Shown here in pieces: positions 6,962 to 9,168 of a stretch of 9,168 nt of DNA; the stretch's first letter is position 1; each line of letters begins with the position of its first letter. The position numbers and the translations under genes are program-made. The stretch lies in NCBI GenBank assembly GCA_902826505.1, contig CADEFG010000152.1, positions 1-9,168 on the forward strand, written 5' to 3'. The DNA is from an uncultured Acidobacteriota bacterium. Lineage in GTDB: Bacteria; Acidobacteriota; Blastocatellia; Pyrinomonadales; Pyrinomonadaceae. The notes beneath the pieces are model-generated. The model ran no database searches, was not told the origin of the DNA, and saw only the letters and a program-made list of their open reading frames with translations.

Positions 6962-7054
6962 TATCGATTTTTAAATTACAAACTATCCTAAAATTCTTTT
7001 TTCGCCTGCAAACTATTGGTCACCGGGCGTTTTTTCCAAATAGCTAAAACCCGA
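6962..7054. other. TPR-vgrG intergenic region
   Basis: A 93-bp gap between the TPR-gene stop and the vgrG start, same strand. A possible but weak sigma70-like pair (TTGCAG, then TAGGAT after about 15 nt, minus strand) lies here; its spacing and match are too poor to call a promoter. No convincing terminator is seen, so the TPR gene may or may not be co-transcribed with vgrG. Confidence 0.35.
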
Positions 7055-8002
7055 CTACAAACCCATCTTTCGCATGGTTTCTTCGTCTTTTGCGGCGAGA
7101 TCCGCTTTGCCGAGCGTGCGGTAAACGGCAGCCCGTTCCTTGTAATTAAGGAAGTTATCCGGCGAGAGTTGGATTGCCTTGGTATAGTCAGCCAACGCCA
7201 AATCCAGTCGTGATTGGCTGACATAAACCCGCGCGCTTTTGCGATAGTAATTCGAAACCACCACTTCAGGAAACCCATTGGCGGTCAAGACTTTGATGGC
7301 GATCGAGTATTCCTGAATGGCAAGGTCGTATTGTTTTTGCTTTATGTAAACGTCCGCGCGAAAGTCATATACATCATAAAGACCAGGCTGTAATTTGAGG
7401 GCTTGGGCAAAATCCCGGAGGGCGAGGTCTTCTTTGTTTAAATAAAAATAACCCCTCCCGCGCGCAAAAAAAACGTTCCCTTTTCCATACGGCGACAGAT
7501 TGGGAAAACCCAACTCGATTATTTTTGTCAAATCCAGGACGGCTTTCTCATATTCCTGGCAGTTAGCGTACAATACCGCCCGGTTATAATAAGCCGCCGA
7601 ATGGTCGGCTTTGAGCGAGATAACGGTCGAAAAATCCTGAATGGCGTCGGGGCTGAATGGCTGACTGGTGAAATAAACCATTCCCCGAGTGTAGTAGGCA
7701 TTCCACATTTTTGGGTTGAGTTGGATGGCTTTGTCGCAATCGGCGAGAGCAGCCTCGGTTTTTTGCTCCTCCAGATAGACGCTGCAGCGGTCCGCATAAG
7801 CCTTGGTGAAATTCGGATTAAGCTCTATCGCTTTGGTATAACTGGCGATTGCGCCTTCCAAATCATCTTTCTTTCTCAATTCGGTTGCCCGACGGAAATA
7901 ATCTTCCGCCGTGATCGTTTTGGTTTGGGCATCTGCCGAAGCAGCCAAACAAAGACCGAACCAAGTAAAAAATAAAGCCGTTATAATTAATCTTCCGTTC
8001 AT
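7055..8002 (-). CDS. secreted TPR-repeat protein
   Basis: A 315-residue protein. Residues 1-25 are a Sec signal peptide: basic N-terminus, hydrophobic core (LIITALFFTWFGLCLA) and an ASADA|Q cleavage site. The remainder is a TPR solenoid of about eight units beginning near residue 31, with canonical segments such as AIASYTKAIELNPN (51-64) and LALADYTKAIQLSPD (268-282) and a break around 160-180. TPR superhelices bind other proteins or peptides, so a periplasmic scaffold is likely; there is no enzymatic domain. The ATG at 8002 has GAGGAG (8012-8017) 9 nt upstream. It precedes vgrG on the same strand with a 93-bp gap. A functional link to the cassette is plausible but unproven, since the signal peptide sets it apart from the signal-less cassette proteins. 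Confidence 0.88.
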   Translation of the reverse strand: MNGRLIITALFFTWFGLCLAASADAQTKTITAEDYFRRATELRKKDDLEGAIASYTKAIELNPNFTKAYADRCSVYLEEQKTEAALADCDKAIQLNPKMWNAYYTRGMVYFTSQPFSPDAIQDFSTVISLKADHSAAYYNRAVLYANCQEYEKAVLDLTKIIELGFPNLSPYGKGNVFFARGRGYFYLNKEDLALRDFAQALKLQPGLYDVYDFRADVYIKQKQYDLAIQEYSIAIKVLTANGFPEVVVSNYYRKSARVYVSQSRLDLALADYTKAIQLSPDNFLNYKERAAVYRTLGKADLAAKDEETMRKMGL

Positions 8003-8324
8003 TTTTATTCTCTCCTCAAGCGAATTTAATTGCTATCAATTCACGTTTCCGCTTCCGCCTCCAAAGTCCGCTAAGTCGGAAACACGAGTTCTTTTCAAAC
8101 TGATAAGACAATTCGAGTGAAAACATTTCAGTATCTTTTTTGGTTGCCGGTAAAGAAGAAGTTTGAAATATCCCAATGAAGAAATCCGCTTGAGATTTTG
8201 AATGATTTTTAACTTCTTTATGGGCGAAATGCTGCCGCAGAATGATAAAGATCGGGGACAAATTCAATCTCGGCTTAAGAAATGCCAGGAGTGTCTGAAA
8301 AGTCGTCAACAGTAAAATCAATGA
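8003..8324. other. divergent intergenic region
   Basis: About 320 bp between the minus-strand TPR gene and the plus-strand 118-residue gene; it should hold promoters for both directions. I see the TPR gene's SD at its left end but no convincing -35/-10 pairs. Small open frames exist, including a 37-codon plus-strand one at 8202-8315, but they lack an SD and are not called as genes. Confidence 0.45.
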
Positions 8325-8681
8325 ATGGCAATTCCCGAACCTATCCGCCGGGATTTAACGAAAGTACGGTTTTCGGGCGAGGGCTTTTTCGCTTACGACG
8401 CGGCGACCGATGCTTTTTCCCCCGAAACATTCTTTCACGGAGGTTTCGGCACACTAAAAAGGCTGCTGACCTACAACACGCAGGGCGCGGTTGATGCCGG
8501 TCACATCGCCGTAAAGATGAATCCTAAACTGGCGCTCTTTCATATTTCGCTAACCGTCGGCGAATTGATAATGACGACCTTTGAGGCGAAAGCCACATTG
8601 GATTCAACGCAAGCCAGAGGGCGCGCGGCAACCGGCGCAGGAGAAATTTTAAGTAACTATTCATTCAGAATTGTGCGATAA
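8325..8681 (+). CDS. hypothetical protein, 118 residues
   Basis: No family is recognised. The protein is soluble with no signal peptide or membrane helix. Residues about 12-45 are rich in aromatic and glycine residues (FSGEGFFAYDAA, FFHGGFG), the middle (about 60-90) reads like alternating beta strands, and the C-terminus (SNYSFRIVR) is basic. The coding sequence shows the same GC-rich third positions as its neighbours, which supports a real gene. The ATG at 8325 is the first possible start, because TGA directly precedes it in frame, yet no SD is visible. Either initiation is leaderless-like or SD-independent, or the 5' end is lost; I cannot tell which. It lies upstream of the secreted protein at 8783 on the same strand, with a 101-bp gap. 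Confidence 0.62.
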   Translation: MAIPEPIRRDLTKVRFSGEGFFAYDAATDAFSPETFFHGGFGTLKRLLTYNTQGAVDAGHIAVKMNPKLALFHISLTVGELIMTTFEAKATLDSTQARGRAATGAGEILSNYSFRIVR

Positions 8682-8770
8682 TGAATTGTTAACAAGATGA
8701 ACAGAATTATGCCGTTTGGTTTCACCTACTTTTTGAAGTTTATGATTACCTTGCGAATTTATTTTGTAAC

Positions 8771-8774
8771 GGAG
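8771..8774 (+). promoter_or_regulatory. ribosome binding site of the 8783 gene
   Basis: GGAG 8 nt before the ATG. It supports the start at 8783 of a gene whose end is not in the window. Confidence 0.6.
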
Positions 8775-8782
8775 ATGCGTCA

Positions 8783-9168
8783 ATGTTTTCAAAATTGAAT
8801 TTTCAACTTTTGCCGATAAATGGTTTTGTGAAAACAATTTATCGCGTTTTCACGTTATTTGCGTTTTGCTTAATCACTCAGGCGACTTTCAGCCAATCGC
8901 CGAATAATATTCAACTGGAATTAAATAAGCCGGTCGAACGTGAAATTACGCGAAACGAAACGCACGTTTATCAAATTGCGCTGACTGAAAATCAATACGC
9001 CGCCGCGACGATCGAACAGGGCGGCATTGATGTTGCCGTTACCCTTGTCGGAACTGACCGGGAAGCCTTTGCTCAAAGAGATTCGATTTTGAAGAACGAA
9101 GGATCCGAGAAAATAGATTTTATGGCACTCACGGCGGGCATTTATCTTTTAGAGATCAAAACCAAACC
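8783..9168 (+). CDS. secreted protein, 5' part (N-terminal domain of a probable TPR/CHAT-type protein); runs off the window
   Basis: 128 complete codons lie in the window, with no stop before the edge. Residues about 17-38 form a hydrophobic signal segment (FVKTIYRVFTLFAFCLITQA) ending near ATFSQS, so the protein is exported or membrane-anchored. Residues about 43-128 form a beta-sandwich-like domain with the pattern LELNKPVEREI … YQIALTENQYAAATIEQGGIDVAVTLVG … LTAGIYLLEIK. I associate this domain with acidobacterial proteins that continue into TPR repeats and a C-terminal CHAT caspase-like domain; that continuation lies outside the window and is inferred. The ATG at 8783 is supported by GGAG (8771-8774) 8 nt upstream. 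An overlapping 33-codon frame from 8697 lacks an SD and is treated as a shadow. Confidence 0.75.
   Translation, partial: MFSKLNFQLLPINGFVKTIYRVFTLFAFCLITQATFSQSPNNIQLELNKPVEREITRNETHVYQIALTENQYAAATIEQGGIDVAVTLVGTDREAFAQRDSILKNEGSEKIDFMALTAGIYLLEIKTK

Noticed and set aside
8202..8315. 37-codon plus-strand frame with a CxxC (KKCQECLKSRQQ)
   Set aside because: No Shine-Dalgarno sequence, very short, no recognised homologue; open length is within chance.
8016..8321. 101-codon minus-strand frame upstream of the TPR gene
   Set aside because: It covers the TPR gene's SD and the divergent promoter region, has no SD of its own and low-complexity composition.
8686..8695. TTGTTAACAA palindrome as an operator
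   Set aside because: A 10-bp AT-rich palindrome is common by chance and no regulator is linked.
8697..8798. 33-codon plus-strand frame overlapping the secreted protein start
   Set aside because: No SD, and it overlaps a better-supported gene start in another frame.

Overview
The window is a bacterial accessory segment of moderate GC content. Acidobacteriota, perhaps Blastocatellia/Pyrinomonadales, is my best guess. This rests on three things. The gene entering at the right edge has an N-terminal domain I associate with acidobacterial TPR/CHAT-type proteins. There is a secreted TPR protein. The spike protein has the TPR-neighbour, TTR-tailed style I know from that group. No rRNA or marker gene is present, so this is an inference.

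Layout, left to right. Positions 63-280 hold a non-coding element of about 200 bp with 16-bp terminal inverted repeats, a flanking 9-bp direct repeat and several internal hairpins, so it looks like a MITE. At 310-819 (+) is a small zinc-ribbon protein of unknown function. At 993-1059 is an 18-bp perfect hairpin followed on the minus strand by a T-rich run, the probable terminator of the long minus-strand block. That block is transcribed right to left: a Sec-exported TPR protein (8002-7055), a VgrG spike (6961-4571), a LysM/TTR-like/peptidoglycan-binding protein (4269-3610), a TTR-like/peptidoglycan-binding-like protein (3601-3026), a metzincin-type zinc protease (3022-1865) and a HEAT-repeat protein (1842-1072). 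On the right, plus strand, lie an unrecognised 118-residue protein (8325-8681) and the 5' end of a secreted protein that runs off the window (from 8783).

The core is a vgrG-linked cassette. The VgrG has the usual gp27/gp5 spike plus a C-terminal transthyretin-like (TTR-like) domain, a type of domain known to recruit cargo in type VI secretion (T6SS). The four genes after it encode cell-wall-binding modules, a protease and a HEAT protein, all without signal peptides. The last four genes have Shine-Dalgarno-led starts, and three are packed with gaps of 3-22 nt, two of the starts having their SD inside or across the preceding stop region. The simplest reading is a spike with its cargo or adaptors: the LysM/PG-binding proteins and metzincin would be delivered by the contractile machine, and the HEAT protein may be an immunity factor or chaperone. 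No sheath, tube, ClpV or membrane-complex genes lie in the window, so the apparatus must be encoded elsewhere. Assignment to T6SS rather than another contractile system is inferred from the VgrG alone.
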